DNA from: Methylocapsa aurea
GTDB lineage: Bacteria; Pseudomonadota; Alphaproteobacteria; Rhizobiales; Beijerinckiaceae
Direction: 5' to 3'
NCBI RefSeq assembly: GCF_000746085.1
Contig: NZ_JQKO01000010.1
Span: 124,001-188,000, forward strand
Length of the DNA: 64,000 bases
Shown: one piece after another, positions 45,489 to 55,125 of the stretch
Numbering within the stretch: the first letter of the stretch is position 1
How the letters are laid out: every line of letters starts with the position of its first letter
Program-made: the position numbers and the translations under genes
The notes under the pieces: generated by a model
Seen by the model: only the letters and a program-made list of their open reading frames with translations
Database searches by the model: none
What the model was told of the DNA's origin: nothing

Positions 45489-46415
45489 ATGGGCGTGGCC
45501 GAAGCTTCCTTTTCATTCAGCCTCTGCGCCGATGATTTTGCGCTTTCTCCGGGGGTCAGCCGGGGCATTCTCGAGGCGCTGGCCGCCGGCCGCTTGAGCG
45601 CGACAAGCGTGATGACGACGCGCCCGTCCTGGCGCGAGGGAGCGCGGGATCTGCGCGCGTTCAAGGCCAAGGCCGATATCGGCCTTCACCTCAATCTCAC
45701 GCTCGGGGATCCGCTTAGCGCGATGCCTAATTTCGCCGCGTCGGGCCATCTGCCCGAAATCAATCGCGTCCTGAAAGGCGCTCGAAATCATGATCTGCCG
45801 GAAGCGGAGATCCGGCGGGAAATTTCGCGCCAGCTTGACCGTTTTGTCGAATGTTTCGGCGCCGCGCCTGATTTCGTCGATGGACATCAGCATGTTCAGA
45901 TCCTGCCGCAAATCCGGCATTGGCTGTTCGACGCCCTCGAATCCCGGGGGCTTGGCGGCAAAATCTGGTTGCGCGACAGTGGCGATCGCCTCTTCAGCAT
46001 CTTGCGTCGCGGCGGCGAATTGAAAAAGGCGCTTGGCCTCGCATGGCTCGCCAAAGGCTTCGCCCGCGAGGCGCGCGCCCGCGGCTTTGTCGCCAATGAC
46101 GGTTTTTCGGGCTTTTCGAGCTTTGATCCGTGCCGCGATTATGGCGCGGCCTTTGCCGGCTATCTGCGCGCGCCAGGCCGGCGTCATCTCATCATGTGCC
46201 ACCCCGGCTATTGTGATGAGGAGCTTGTGTCCGCCGACCCGGTCACGCTCACCCGCGAGCGCGAGCTGAGCTTCCTCTTGTCTCCGGCTTTCGTCCGGCT
46301 GCTCGAGCAGAATCGTGCGGATTTGGCGCGGATCGGAGAATGCTTTTGCCGGCCTTCCGCGACCGCGGCGGAGTCCGCGCGCAATTCGCGGGGGGATTCG
46401 CATGTCTCGCGATAA
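45489..46415 (+). CDS. hpnK: ChbG/HpnK family (YdjC-like) deacetylase
   Basis: A 308-residue metal-dependent carbohydrate deacetylase of the HpnK branch, encoded in hopanoid loci of related bacteria. Motifs: SFSLCADDFALSPGVSRGIL (metal Asp pair), ADIGLHLNLTLGDP (His), APDFVDGHQHVQILP (DGHQHVH-type ligand), RRHLIMCHPGYCDEEL. The start at ATG 45489 has AGGAG nine bases upstream. The SDR gene overlaps its end by 14 bases. Whether it acts on hopanoids or on the GT2 lipid-linked sugar is open. Confidence 0.88.
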   Translation: MGVAEASFSFSLCADDFALSPGVSRGILEALAAGRLSATSVMTTRPSWREGARDLRAFKAKADIGLHLNLTLGDPLSAMPNFAASGHLPEINRVLKGARNHDLPEAEIRREISRQLDRFVECFGAAPDFVDGHQHVQILPQIRHWLFDALESRGLGGKIWLRDSGDRLFSILRRGGELKKALGLAWLAKGFAREARARGFVANDGFSGFSSFDPCRDYGAAFAGYLRAPGRRHLIMCHPGYCDEELVSADPVTLTRERELSFLLSPAFVRLLEQNRADLARIGECFCRPSATAAESARNSRGDSHVSR

Positions 46416-47175
46416 CCCAGGCGAGAGCGTCGCCTGGGTGACCGGAGCAAGCTCCGGCATAGGCCGCGCCGTGGCGATCGAGCTCGCCAGCCGCGGCTAC
46501 ATTGTCGCGGTGACCGCACGCCGCGCCGACGATCTCAACGCCCTGGCGGCCGATTCAGAGCGCATTTTCAGCTTCCCCGGCGATATAGGCGACCGCGCCA
46601 AGATGGCGGCCATCGTCAGCGAAATCGAGGCGGACCATGGCCCGATCGCGCTCGCCTTCCTCAATGCGGGCGTCTATTTTCCGGCCGAGCGGGACAGGTT
46701 CGAAGCCGGGCTCGTCTGGCGCACCTTTGAAGTCAATGTCGGCGGGACGGTCAATTGCCTCGATCCCGTCCTCGCCGCGATGGAGCCGCGCGGGAGCGGC
46801 CAGATCGCGATCACATCGTCCTTGGCGGGCTATGGCGGCATTCCCGGTTCGCTCGCCTATGGTTCGACCAAGGCGGCGCTGATCGCCATGGCCGAGGCCT
46901 TGAAGCTGACCTATCAGCCTTTGGGCCTGACCATCCAGGTGGTCAATCCCGGTTTCGTCCGCACCGAGATGACGGCGCATAATGATTTCTTCGAAATGCC
47001 CTTCATCATCGACGCCGATGCCGCCGCAAAGCGCATCTGCGATGGATTTGCGGGGAAGGGGTTCGAAATCACTTTTCCGCGCCGTCTCGCCTATCTCTTC
47101 AAGGCCGCATGCCTGTTGCCCTATGCGCTGTTTTTCCCGCTGATGGCGCGTGCGACTCAGCGGGCGCGGCGGTAA
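46402..47175 (+). CDS. Short-chain dehydrogenase/reductase
   Basis: A 257-residue NAD(P)-dependent oxidoreductase. Cofactor motif VTGASSGIGRAVAIELASRG (~11-30), NAG in LNAGVYFPAE, catalytic Ser in ITSSLAGYGGIPG and YxxxK in AYGSTKAALIAMAEA. A hydrophobic C-terminal segment (LFKAACLLPYALFFPLMARA) could associate with the membrane, matching a lipid-related substrate. ATG 46402 lies within the upstream gene (coupled). Confidence 0.92.
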   Translation: MSRDNPGESVAWVTGASSGIGRAVAIELASRGYIVAVTARRADDLNALAADSERIFSFPGDIGDRAKMAAIVSEIEADHGPIALAFLNAGVYFPAERDRFEAGLVWRTFEVNVGGTVNCLDPVLAAMEPRGSGQIAITSSLAGYGGIPGSLAYGSTKAALIAMAEALKLTYQPLGLTIQVVNPGFVRTEMTAHNDFFEMPFIIDADAAAKRICDGFAGKGFEITFPRRLAYLFKAACLLPYALFFPLMARATQRARR

Positions 47176-47285
47176 AGCATATTCCGAACATATTGGTTCA
47201 ATCTGTTCGGAATATGCTCAGACTCTGAAAGCTGGAGCGATTTCTGGTCGATCGAATGACTCTATTCGATCGGAAAGCGCTCTAG
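47176..47285 (+). repeat. Composite intergenic repeat, family A (copy 5)
   Basis: Perfect 15-base arms (AGCATATTCCGAACA at 47176-47190, TGTTCGGAATATGCT at 47214-47228), then GGAGCGATTTCTGGTCGATC, a CGATCGAATG..TATTCGATCG inverted repeat and AAGCGCTCTAG. It directly follows the SDR stop codon and could end that transcript. Confidence 0.85.
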
Positions 47286-47339
47286 TTTGATCAAAGCGGC
47301 GCCAACGCCTCCTCTCCAACAGCCGAGGAGTTCACCGGA

Positions 47340-47621
47340 ATGTCCGGTCCCAATCCGCCCCTTAGGCCATGGGAAATCGTCGCGGCGAAAAAGCTCATGA
47401 CGATCGCCGGCGTTCTTTTGGCGCTTGCGCTCTTTGTCGTCGCCGGCAAGGTCTTCTACGATCGCTCGCCTTGGATACAGGGATTGCTGCCCTCTCCCGG
47501 AAGGAACGTCCAAGGCCGGCGAGTGCTGGCAGGGCTCGGATTATCTTCATTGCGCCGGAAGGGCGGAAGGATGGAGCGGCAAACCTTAAGCGCCATTAGC
47601 TGCGTTGAAGCCCTCCCTTGA
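47340..47621 (+). CDS. Small membrane protein, unknown function
   Basis: A 93-residue frame with GAGGAG nine bases before its ATG. One clear membrane helix (LMTIAGVLLALALFVVAGKVFY, ~19-40) after a short polar N-terminus (MSGPNPPLRPWEIVAAKK). The second half is basic and unremarkable, and its 3' end overlaps the photolyase gene on the other strand by 26 bases. I recognise no family, so support is the ribosome binding site and the helix only. Confidence 0.5.
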   Translation: MSGPNPPLRPWEIVAAKKLMTIAGVLLALALFVVAGKVFYDRSPWIQGLLPSPGRNVQGRRVLAGLGLSSLRRKGGRMERQTLSAISCVEALP

Positions 47622-49089
47622 TCGTCGCGAAGGCCGCAAGCGCCCGGGCGCGCGCTTTCGCGTGATCGACCATCGGCCTTGGATAGGTTTTTCCCAGTTC
47701 GACGCCGGCCTTCGCCAAAACCTCAGCCGGCGCCGACGAGGGCTGGTGGATCCATTTGTCGGGCATGGCCGCCAATTCGGCCACATGGCGGCGGACATAA
47801 GCGCCGGAAGGGTCGAATTTCTTGCCTTGCAACGCCGGATTGAACACGCGAAAGAACGGCGCGGCGTCCGCTCCTGAGCCGGCAATCCATTGCCAGTTGA
47901 GCGGATTATTGGCCGGATCCGCGTCGCAGAGCGTATCCCAAAACCACTTTTCGCCGATCCGCCAATCTATCAGCAGGTGTTTGATGAGAAAAGACGCCGC
48001 GACCATGCGCACGCGGTTGTGCATATAGCCGGTCGTCCGAAGCTCGCGCATCCCGGCGTCGACGAGCGGATAGCCGGTTTGTCCCATTCGCCAGGCAGCG
48101 ATCTCCGCCTTTGGCGGATCGCGCCAGGGAAAAGCGTCGAATTTCGCGTCGAAATTCGTCTCGGCGACGTCTCGATGATGAAACAGCAGGTGATAATTGA
48201 ATTCGCGCCAGCCCAACTCGGCCAGGAACTTCTCGCTACCCTTTGGCCGCGCTGGCGCTTGCCTAACTTCCGGCGTTCGGCGCGCGGGCTTTGCAGCGGT
48301 AAAAACCTGTCGCGGCGAAATCTCGCCAAAGCGCAAATGCGGCGACAGCCGAGACGTCGCGAAAATCGCCAGATCGTCGCGGCCCTCGGCATAGTTTGCG
48401 AGACTGTTTTCCACAAATGTCTTTAGCCGCGTGGCCGCCCCCCCTTCGCCTGGCGTCCAAGATTTGGCGAGACCTTTGGTCCACTCCGCCCGCGTCGGCA
48501 AAAGGCCAAGCTCGGGCAGGCTCGCGCGTTGCGGGCCATCATCCGGATAGCGCGCCGATCGAACGGTCAGCGGCGCGGGCAGGGGCTCTTCAGGGTCGGA
48601 CATGGCCTGCACAGCGCGCCAAAAAGGGGCATAGACTTTGAAAGCCGCGCCGGTCTTGGCCTTGACCTCCCACGGCTCATGGAGAAGCTGCCCCTTGAAG
48701 CTCGCGCACTCCACCCCCGCAGCGGTCAAAGCGGTCTCGAGCCTTGCATCGCGCGTGATTTCCGCTCCGCCATAGCGCCGCGTCCAAAAGGCCGCGCCCG
48801 CGCCTGATCGCGCCGCCACCTCCGGCAAGAGCGTTTCGGCCGCGCCGCGGAAAAGATCAAGGCGGCCGCCGCGGCACGCGATCTCTTGCGCCAACGCTCT
48901 CAGCGAATGATGCAGCCACCAGCGTGAGGCGCCGCCGAGGGGGCGAAGGCCTTTGTCCGCAACGTCAAGGACATAGATGCAGAGCACAGGCGCCGCCCGC
49001 GCGCAAGCCGCATCGAGAGCCGGCTGGTCGGCCAGTCGCAGATCGTCTCGAAACCAGACGATGGAAGGTCTCGCTGAAGCATTCACCAT
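47596..49089 (-). CDS. phrB: Deoxyribodipyrimidine photolyase
   Basis: Repairs UV-induced pyrimidine dimers with light. The 497-residue protein has the N-terminal antenna domain ([21 protein letters not shown], residues ~9-29) and the FAD domain: [62 protein letters not shown], and [35 protein letters not shown]. The three electron-transfer tryptophan positions look conserved by eye. It is divergent from guaA. Confidence 0.96.
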   Translation of the reverse strand: MVNASARPSIVWFRDDLRLADQPALDAACARAAPVLCIYVLDVADKGLRPLGGASRWWLHHSLRALAQEIACRGGRLDLFRGAAETLLPEVAARSGAGAAFWTRRYGGAEITRDARLETALTAAGVECASFKGQLLHEPWEVKAKTGAAFKVYAPFWRAVQAMSDPEEPLPAPLTVRSARYPDDGPQRASLPELGLLPTRAEWTKGLAKSWTPGEGGAATRLKTFVENSLANYAEGRDDLAIFATSRLSPHLRFGEISPRQVFTAAKPARRTPEVRQAPARPKGSEKFLAELGWREFNYHLLFHHRDVAETNFDAKFDAFPWRDPPKAEIAAWRMGQTGYPLVDAGMRELRTTGYMHNRVRMVAASFLIKHLLIDWRIGEKWFWDTLCDADPANNPLNWQWIAGSGADAAPFFRVFNPALQGKKFDPSGAYVRRHVAELAAMPDKWIHQPSSAPAEVLAKAGVELGKTYPRPMVDHAKARARALAAFATIKGGLQRS

Positions 49090-49167
49090 GGCGACATTGG
49101 CAAAGGAGGTCCTTGCGCGGGCAGGAGCGATCGCCTAATCGAGCTTTTTGTCAGAAGGACGCGCTCG

Positions 49168-50781
49168 ATGGCGGGTGAAGATCTGCATAAGGACATTGTC
49201 GGGCGTCGCGACAAGGTTTTGCACGACAAAGTTTTGATCGTGGATTTCGGCTCGCAGGTCACGCAATTGATCGCCCGCCGGGTCCGCGAGGCGGGAGTCT
49301 ATTGCGAGATCGCGCCCTTTCAATCGGCCGAGAAAGCCTTCGCGGCGCTGGCGCCCAAGGCCGTGATCCTCTCAGGCGGCCCTTGCTCCGTGCATGACGA
49401 AGGCGCGCCGCGCGCGCCGGACGCGCTGTTTGAGGCGGGTGCGCCTGTGCTTGGCATCTGCTACGGCGAGCAGGTGATGGCGCTCCAACTCGGCGGCAAG
49501 GTGGCTCCAGGGGACCATCGCGAATTCGGCCGCGCCGAAATCGCGGTTTGCGCCGACAGCGCCCTCTTCGAAGGGGTGTGGGACAAGGCCAAACGCTACC
49601 CGGTCTGGATGAGCCATGGCGACGCCGTGACGCAACTGCCGCCGGGATTTGCCGTCATCGCGACGTCGGAAAGCGCGCCGATGGCGGCGATCGCCGACGA
49701 GGCGCGGCGCCTTTATGGCGTGCAGTTTCATCTCGAAGTCATGCATACGCCGGACGGCGCCAAACTGCTCTCCAATTTCGTCCATAAGATTGCCGGCCTC
49801 AAGGCCGACTGGACCATGGGCGCGTTCCGGCAGGAGGCGATTGCTTCGATCAGGGCGCAGGTTAGCTCTGGCCGCGTGCTGTGCGGCCTCTCGGGCGGGG
49901 TCGATTCGGCGGTCGCCGCCGTGTTGATCCACGAGGCGATCGGTGACAAGCTGACCTGCGTTTTTGTCGATCACGGTCTGTTGCGCCAGGGCGAAGCCGA
50001 AGAGGTCGTCAGCCTCTTTCGCGGCCATTACAATATTCCGCTCGTTCATGTCGAGGCGCAGGCGCTGTTTCTCAACGCGCTGATCGGGATCAGGGACCCG
50101 GAGGAAAAGCGTAAAATCATTGGTCGGCTGTTCGTCGCGACTTTTGAGGCCGAGGCCAAGAAGATCGCCGCCGACGGGCGCGGCGCGCCGGAGTTCCTGG
50201 CCCAAGGCACGCTTTATCCGGATGTGATCGAGAGCGTCTCCTTCAGCGGCGGACCCTCGGTCACGATCAAGTCGCATCACAATGTCGGCGGTCTGCCCGA
50301 ACGCATGAATATGAAGCTGGTCGAACCTTTGCGCGAATTGTTCAAGGACGAGGTGCGCGTGCTTGGCCGCGAACTGGGCCTGCCCGAGGCCTTTGTCGGG
50401 CGGCATCCGTTTCCGGGCCCGGGCCTCGCCATCCGCTGTCCTGGCGGCGTCACGCCGGAAAAGCTCGCGATCCTGCGCCAGGCTGACGCGATCTATCTGG
50501 ACGAAATCCGCAAGAGCGGCCTCTATGATGAAATCTGGCAGGCCTTCGCCGTGCTCCTTCCGGTGCAGACCGTCGGCGTCATGGGCGATGGGCGCACCTA
50601 TGAATTCGTCTGCGCGCTCCGCGCCGTCACCTCGGTCGATGGCATGACGGCGGATTTCTATCCGTTCGACATGGCCATTCTGGGCCGCGCCGCCACCCGC
50701 ATCATCAACGAGGTCAAGGGCGTCAACCGCGTCGTCTACGATGTGACCTCGAAGCCGCCGGGCACGATCGAGTGGGAGTGA
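49168..50781 (+). CDS. guaA: GMP synthase (glutamine-hydrolysing)
   Basis: Aminates XMP to GMP, the last step of guanine nucleotide synthesis. The 537 residues comprise a class I glutamine amidotransferase domain ([16 protein letters not shown], nucleophile Cys near 98; [13 protein letters not shown] His/Glu), an ATP pyrophosphatase domain ([17 protein letters not shown]) and the C-terminal dimerisation domain ([26 protein letters not shown]). GICYGEQ replaces the more usual GICYGMQ. AAGGA precedes the ATG. The 3' end of guaA is a known insertion point for genomic islands. Confidence 0.98.
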   Translation: MAGEDLHKDIVGRRDKVLHDKVLIVDFGSQVTQLIARRVREAGVYCEIAPFQSAEKAFAALAPKAVILSGGPCSVHDEGAPRAPDALFEAGAPVLGICYGEQVMALQLGGKVAPGDHREFGRAEIAVCADSALFEGVWDKAKRYPVWMSHGDAVTQLPPGFAVIATSESAPMAAIADEARRLYGVQFHLEVMHTPDGAKLLSNFVHKIAGLKADWTMGAFRQEAIASIRAQVSSGRVLCGLSGGVDSAVAAVLIHEAIGDKLTCVFVDHGLLRQGEAEEVVSLFRGHYNIPLVHVEAQALFLNALIGIRDPEEKRKIIGRLFVATFEAEAKKIAADGRGAPEFLAQGTLYPDVIESVSFSGGPSVTIKSHHNVGGLPERMNMKLVEPLRELFKDEVRVLGRELGLPEAFVGRHPFPGPGLAIRCPGGVTPEKLAILRQADAIYLDEIRKSGLYDEIWQAFAVLLPVQTVGVMGDGRTYEFVCALRAVTSVDGMTADFYPFDMAILGRAATRIINEVKGVNRVVYDVTSKPPGTIEWE

Positions 50782-51229
50782 TGTTTTCTATCAACCTGAT
50801 ATGGCCGCACGAATTACAGGCCGGCTCGAAGATCCGGCAAAGACCGGAACCCTCATTCTCATTGGCGATCCTGGGCGCGCTGATTTGCCCCGCGAAAAGC
50901 TTTGCTCGCTCGCCTTTTATGATGTTTCAACGCTGCTTGCTTTAGAAGATGCCATGATGAAGCGGACAGACGTTTGGAGCTTTGTCCGAAAGCTTGAAAC
51001 ATTCGGCGCGTCATGCCGCCGATAAGCGCTCATTCCACTGTCCAGCCGCTGTTGATCGAAAGAAAGGCGTCGAGCGAGGTCGTTGAGCCGCTGACCGCTA
51101 CGCGACACGGACGATGATCCTTGAAAAGATCATCGACGCTCAACATCCGGGTTCGCTTCCTCAAAAAAACCGAGTTCGCGATAAATATGCCTCGTTTCAG
51201 CGGCTGGAGCCACGATCACGCTGAGGATA
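50782..51229. other. Non-coding stretch downstream of guaA
   Basis: No gene recognised. A 74-codon plus-strand frame (50801-51025) has no clear ribosome binding site or family and may be a remnant. A hairpin with GATGATC/GATCATC arms (51113-51119, 51128-51134) is present. I see no integrase or tRNA. Confidence 0.5.
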
Positions 51230-53140
51230 TCAAACTCCTGGCCCTGCGAACAAGTCCGCGAAAGTCGCCGCCTGATTGGTTACAGCCCAGCAGCTGTAAT
51301 TGCTCAGCAGGTTCACCTCAGTCGCGGTGAGCGACGTATCCAGCGTGTTATAGTGTGGAAAGTTGTTGGACGTGCGAGCCGCTGTCACAAGAGCAGCGAC
51401 GTCCGGGTTATTTGCGAACAGGTCCGCCCAACTCTGGGCAAAATTCAAGTAGCACCACACTACCTTCACCGTCTTGCCGCCGGTGATGCCGAACCAAGTA
51501 TTGCACATCACCGACAGGCTCTGCGTGAAGATCGCGCTATTCCTGGTGAAGCCCGCTCCGGCCGCAGCGGCGAGCCCCTGAAGCAATGCCGGGAACTGGT
51601 CCGATGGAAAAACTTGGTTTTGCGCGTAAGCGCTGAAATCGTTGTTCGTAGTGTCGGCATAAGGGACATAGCCCTGATATTGGCCGAGGCCGCCCGCTTC
51701 GTAAGGCTTGTAGCCAAATAGCGGTGGAATGCTCTCGTCGATGACGATCTGAGTGTTCGGGATGAAGCCGCCATGTCCATCCGAGACCCCAAAGTCGCCG
51801 CTCTGGATCGGCGCCTCGGTGTTCACGAAGGAAATCACGCTGTCGATGTCGGAATAGGCGAGCATGCCGTTGATTCCGGTATTCTCCAGGCTGCCGCCAT
51901 CGGCGAAACGGGTCGGAGCCGGCTGCTGCACGACTTTTTGATGCGAGGGAGACCAATAATAATATTGCGGGATCAGGTCCTGCAGGTTCGGGAAGCTGAA
52001 CTTCAGCGCGGACAAATCGGAGGGCCCGGTCGACGTCGCATAGCGCTGAATCATCGCGCGCGCCTCAGCTTGCTGCTGCAATGGCAGGTGCGATCGGATC
52101 CACTGTAGAAGTTCATCGAAGTATTCTACGATCTCCGCCGCGAATTCCAGAGGATTTTGCTCCCATATGGCAATCTGATTCTGTAGCGCATAAGCGATAG
52201 CTGCGCTGCTGGCGCCTACGGCATCGGTCAGCGACCATTGCCGCGTCTGCGCGATTGTTGCGGTTGTTGCTATCGCCCCTGCAAACAGAGAGTTGAACGC
52301 GAATGAGGTTACCGCGCCACCGCCAACGGGCAGCCCATTTCCGTCGACGCCGCTCGGCGCGCCCAGAATGCCCGTGATCAGGCCACCCGTCTGCACCGGC
52401 GCCAATGGCAGCACCCCCGTTTGATCAAGGAACATGGCCGTGTTGCAAATCAGGTAAGGCCGCGTCACCCGGCCTGTGGCCGCAGCAAAATGGTCGATGA
52501 TTTCGTTCGCGATCGTTGGATTCAGTGGCGGATTTGCCGCGGAGTTTGTGACGGACGCGGCCTGGGTCGCCGCGTTCAAAGTAAAGGTGTCATCCGGCAT
52601 CAGCTTGGCGGACATTGAGGAAAGGCCGTGCGCGGCCAGAATGTGTAGTGCGATTAGGGTCTGCCAGAGCATGTTCGGCGTAACTCCGAGCACCTCGTAC
52701 AGGATCAACGCTTCCAGGGCGAGCATCGCAACACTAAACGAATCGGATGTTATTGGAGTCCCCGCGTTGCCGGCGGGCAGGACCGCTAGCTCCGCTGGCG
52801 TCAGCTTACTCTGCTCGGCGACATAGGGACCGAGATAGGCGTCGTCGCTTGCGGCGGTCGAGGGCAGGAAGGTGAATGGTACTCCGAGCCACGATCCGCC
52901 GGACACTGTGGACAGCGCACGAACCTGTCCGAGCACCGGTGCGCCGTTGACTGTCAACTGCTTCAGTGCGCGTAACTGGCCCATGCCAGCCGTCAATGCG
53001 CGCGATCCGCCCCCTGACAGGCACACGCCGACTCGTCCCGGCGTGGAGGGCAGAGTCAAGCCTGCCGCCTGATACAGTCTTTCGACCGAGAGGCCGCTCC
53101 CTGTTAGGGTGATATCGGTGGTAAAGCTGCCGGCCGCCAT
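51230..53140 (-). CDS. Cytosolic phospholipase A2-like (PLA2_B/patatin-fold) protein
   Basis: A 636-residue protein with the catalytic signatures of the cPLA2/lysophospholipase B group: VGVCLSGGGSRALTAGMGQL (oxyanion loop, ~38-57), STVSGGSWLGVPFTF (nucleophile Ser80 in xSGGSW, ~77-91) and RFADGGSLENTGINGML (catalytic Asp near 413). SGGSW and DGGxxENxG are more typical of eukaryotic cPLA2 than of ordinary bacterial patatins. A short Ser/Thr-rich N-terminus without a signal peptide precedes the domain; mid-protein segments are alanine-rich. Codon use is less GC-biased than in flanking housekeeping genes. Hydrolysis of glycerophospholipids is inferred, not shown. Confidence 0.7.
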   Translation of the reverse strand: MAAGSFTTDITLTGSGLSVERLYQAAGLTLPSTPGRVGVCLSGGGSRALTAGMGQLRALKQLTVNGAPVLGQVRALSTVSGGSWLGVPFTFLPSTAASDDAYLGPYVAEQSKLTPAELAVLPAGNAGTPITSDSFSVAMLALEALILYEVLGVTPNMLWQTLIALHILAAHGLSSMSAKLMPDDTFTLNAATQAASVTNSAANPPLNPTIANEIIDHFAAATGRVTRPYLICNTAMFLDQTGVLPLAPVQTGGLITGILGAPSGVDGNGLPVGGGAVTSFAFNSLFAGAIATTATIAQTRQWSLTDAVGASSAAIAYALQNQIAIWEQNPLEFAAEIVEYFDELLQWIRSHLPLQQQAEARAMIQRYATSTGPSDLSALKFSFPNLQDLIPQYYYWSPSHQKVVQQPAPTRFADGGSLENTGINGMLAYSDIDSVISFVNTEAPIQSGDFGVSDGHGGFIPNTQIVIDESIPPLFGYKPYEAGGLGQYQGYVPYADTTNNDFSAYAQNQVFPSDQFPALLQGLAAAAGAGFTRNSAIFTQSLSVMCNTWFGITGGKTVKVVWCYLNFAQSWADLFANNPDVAALVTAARTSNNFPHYNTLDTSLTATEVNLLSNYSCWAVTNQAATFADLFAGPGV

Positions 53141-53502
53141 CTCATCCTCCCTCGCTGGCCTCAGCCGACGTTTCCGATTTAATCGGCTTTTTCGTGGGGG
53201 AGGCGTCTATTGGTAGCCGGCTTCATCGGCTTTGTCACGGTCCCAAAGAGAGTAGGTAGAAAATCAATTGGCAGGTGCTGTTCACGTCAGGGCTTGGACG
53301 CAATTGCCTAAAACCAAAAAGTGTGGGCTAGCAAGCCATTGATTTTTCGATACCCGATGTAGGGTGCTGCCTCGAGGCGGAGACTTCGCCAAGCTCAGCG
53401 GCTCCAGCTCGTTGCGCCATTCGCCGTCCGTCAAATCGCTTGCAGTGCGTTTAGAAATTACCCTACCGCCAATTAGCGCAATGGGGCGCGGCGGCTCCGG
53501 GC
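53141..53502. other. Intergenic region between the PLA2-like and AmpH-like genes
   Basis: No gene found. A short CCGATTTAATCGG hairpin followed by CTTTTT lies near 53176-53194 and could be a terminator on the plus strand. The PLA2-like promoter would be here. Confidence 0.4.
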
Positions 53503-54624
53503 TCAGCGCGTGACGAGAGTCGCGATCAGGGCGTTCGCCGCATCGGTGAGACGGGAGAACATCGCGAAATCGACCCGGTTCACAGCGACGAACAGGCCAA
53601 CGTTTCGGCCCGGCGCGAATGCTATGTAGCTCATAAAGCCGACGCCGCCGCCGCTCTTCGCCACAAGCGTCGGGTGGATGCTTCGGCCCGCCACGATCAC
53701 CCAGCCGAGGCCGAGGCCAGCCATTGGTCCGGCCTCGTCAAAGCCGATCGCCGCCTGCAGGGCCTGGCGCTGGCGATAGACGGCATGGCTCAGCGCCAGC
53801 GCGCCGTCCGCGTCCTGAATATTGTGGCGCAGCCAACGCGCCATGTCGTTGCCCGTGCTGTAAAGCCCGCCGCTGCCGTCCGTCGCATGCGTGTTGACGC
53901 ATGGGCCTGCGCCGCCGAGGCCAGTGCCGATCATCAGCCTGTCGCACTGTTCAGGCGTTGGCGCAAAGCCAGTGTCCCTCATGTCCAACGGCGCCGTGAC
54001 ATGCTTGCGGAGCAAGTCGGGATAGGCTTGGCCGCCGGCGGATGCGATAGCGTCGGCAAGGAGATCAAAACCGATATTGGAATAGGCGGCGATGGCGCCC
54101 GGCGCCCAGGGGAGCTTGTAGCTGGGGAGCCACTTCCAGCGATCCTCGCGCGTCGGCCAGGCGCGCGGGAGCGCGTCGGATGGGGCTTCTCCCATTTCGC
54201 GCGGCAATGCGGCTGAGTGGGTGGCGAGATCGAGCAGCGTGATCGGGCGCGCGCCGAAGGTGGGGACCGTCGCGTCACCGGCGTAGCGCTGCAGGGAATC
54301 GGTAAGGCTCAGCTTGCCCTCGGCGACGAGCGAGGCCAGCACCTCGGTCGCAAAGACCTTGGTGATTGAATTCAGGCGAAGAAGGCTGTCTCCGTCAGGC
54401 TTGCGCTTGTTGCCCTTCTTGGTCTCGCCATAGCCGAGGACGAGGCTATGATCGCCGCGCACGATCGCCAAGACCATGCCTGGGGCGCCGGACTCCATAA
54501 ACATGACGGCGCCGGCGAGGTCGGTTGCTTCCGCGAGAACCGGATCGGCCGGCGGCGAATCAGCCGCGCGGGAGGGGGCAGTCGCCGCGATAGCTAGGAT
54601 GAGTGTGAGGAAGATGGATCGCAT
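53503..54624 (-). CDS. Beta-lactamase-fold serine hydrolase (AmpH-like)
   Basis: A 373-residue exported enzyme: signal peptide MRSIFLTLILAIAATAPSRAADS, SxxK in RLNSITKVFATEVLASL (Ser86, Lys89), YSN in AAYSNIGFDLLADA (Tyr181), and a class C-like body (LLDLATHSAALPREMG). The closest layout I know is AmpH, a periplasmic DD-carboxypeptidase/endopeptidase, though esterases share this fold. The C-terminal KSGGGVGFMSYIAFAP supplies the third active-site element (KSG). It would act on peptidoglycan or on ester substrates in the periplasm. Confidence 0.83.
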   Translation of the reverse strand: MRSIFLTLILAIAATAPSRAADSPPADPVLAEATDLAGAVMFMESGAPGMVLAIVRGDHSLVLGYGETKKGNKRKPDGDSLLRLNSITKVFATEVLASLVAEGKLSLTDSLQRYAGDATVPTFGARPITLLDLATHSAALPREMGEAPSDALPRAWPTREDRWKWLPSYKLPWAPGAIAAYSNIGFDLLADAIASAGGQAYPDLLRKHVTAPLDMRDTGFAPTPEQCDRLMIGTGLGGAGPCVNTHATDGSGGLYSTGNDMARWLRHNIQDADGALALSHAVYRQRQALQAAIGFDEAGPMAGLGLGWVIVAGRSIHPTLVAKSGGGVGFMSYIAFAPGRNVGLFVAVNRVDFAMFSRLTDAANALIATLVTR

Positions 54625-55125
54625 TGCTACGGCGCTCCCTTAGCGCTAGCCGTCGCGTTAGCGATGCCTTCTCGGATGGCGGAAGCGCGCAGCAGGGAAG
54701 TCAGCGACAACGTCAATCGCTGGCCGAGCAGGATAAAAATATGCACGTTCCCTCCCATATGAGCGAGGCCCACTTGATCCCCACCGCATTTTCTATCCGT
54801 TTGTTCGGAATGAACCAGATTATCGCAACGATCACATAACGGGCGGGGCTCAGGTATGGGTAAATGAAGGCCAATGATAAGGAAACAAGGTAGATTAGCA
54901 GCGACGATTTTACCTTTTACATCCTTGCCCACGGCCTTTGCCAGCGCCAAGTCGTCGCCGTTGATCGAGCGCAGGGCTACGGCGATGACTCGGCGCGGCG
55001 AGCGATCTCGATCCGGTCGGCATATCCCTGCGCCACAACCTCCAGATGGCCGTAGCGCGTCGGCGCCAAGTAATTGCTATTCCTGTAGCGCGCGAGCGAC
55101 ATACTATTGCTGATTGCAGCCTAAA
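54625..55125. other. Intergenic region between the AmpH-like and PhoD genes
   Basis: A 500-base gap. Overlapping short frames exist on both strands but none has a plausible start with family features. The base composition is more AT-rich than the chromosome average in places (54715-54900). It may contain decayed coding sequence; I cannot name it. Confidence 0.45.

Noticed and set aside
50801-51025. A 74-codon frame just after guaA
   Set aside because: No recognised family and no clear ribosome binding site; could be a remnant but not supported as a gene.
54627-54950. A 107-codon minus-strand frame upstream of the AmpH-like gene
   Set aside because: No family resemblance, irregular composition and no convincing start.
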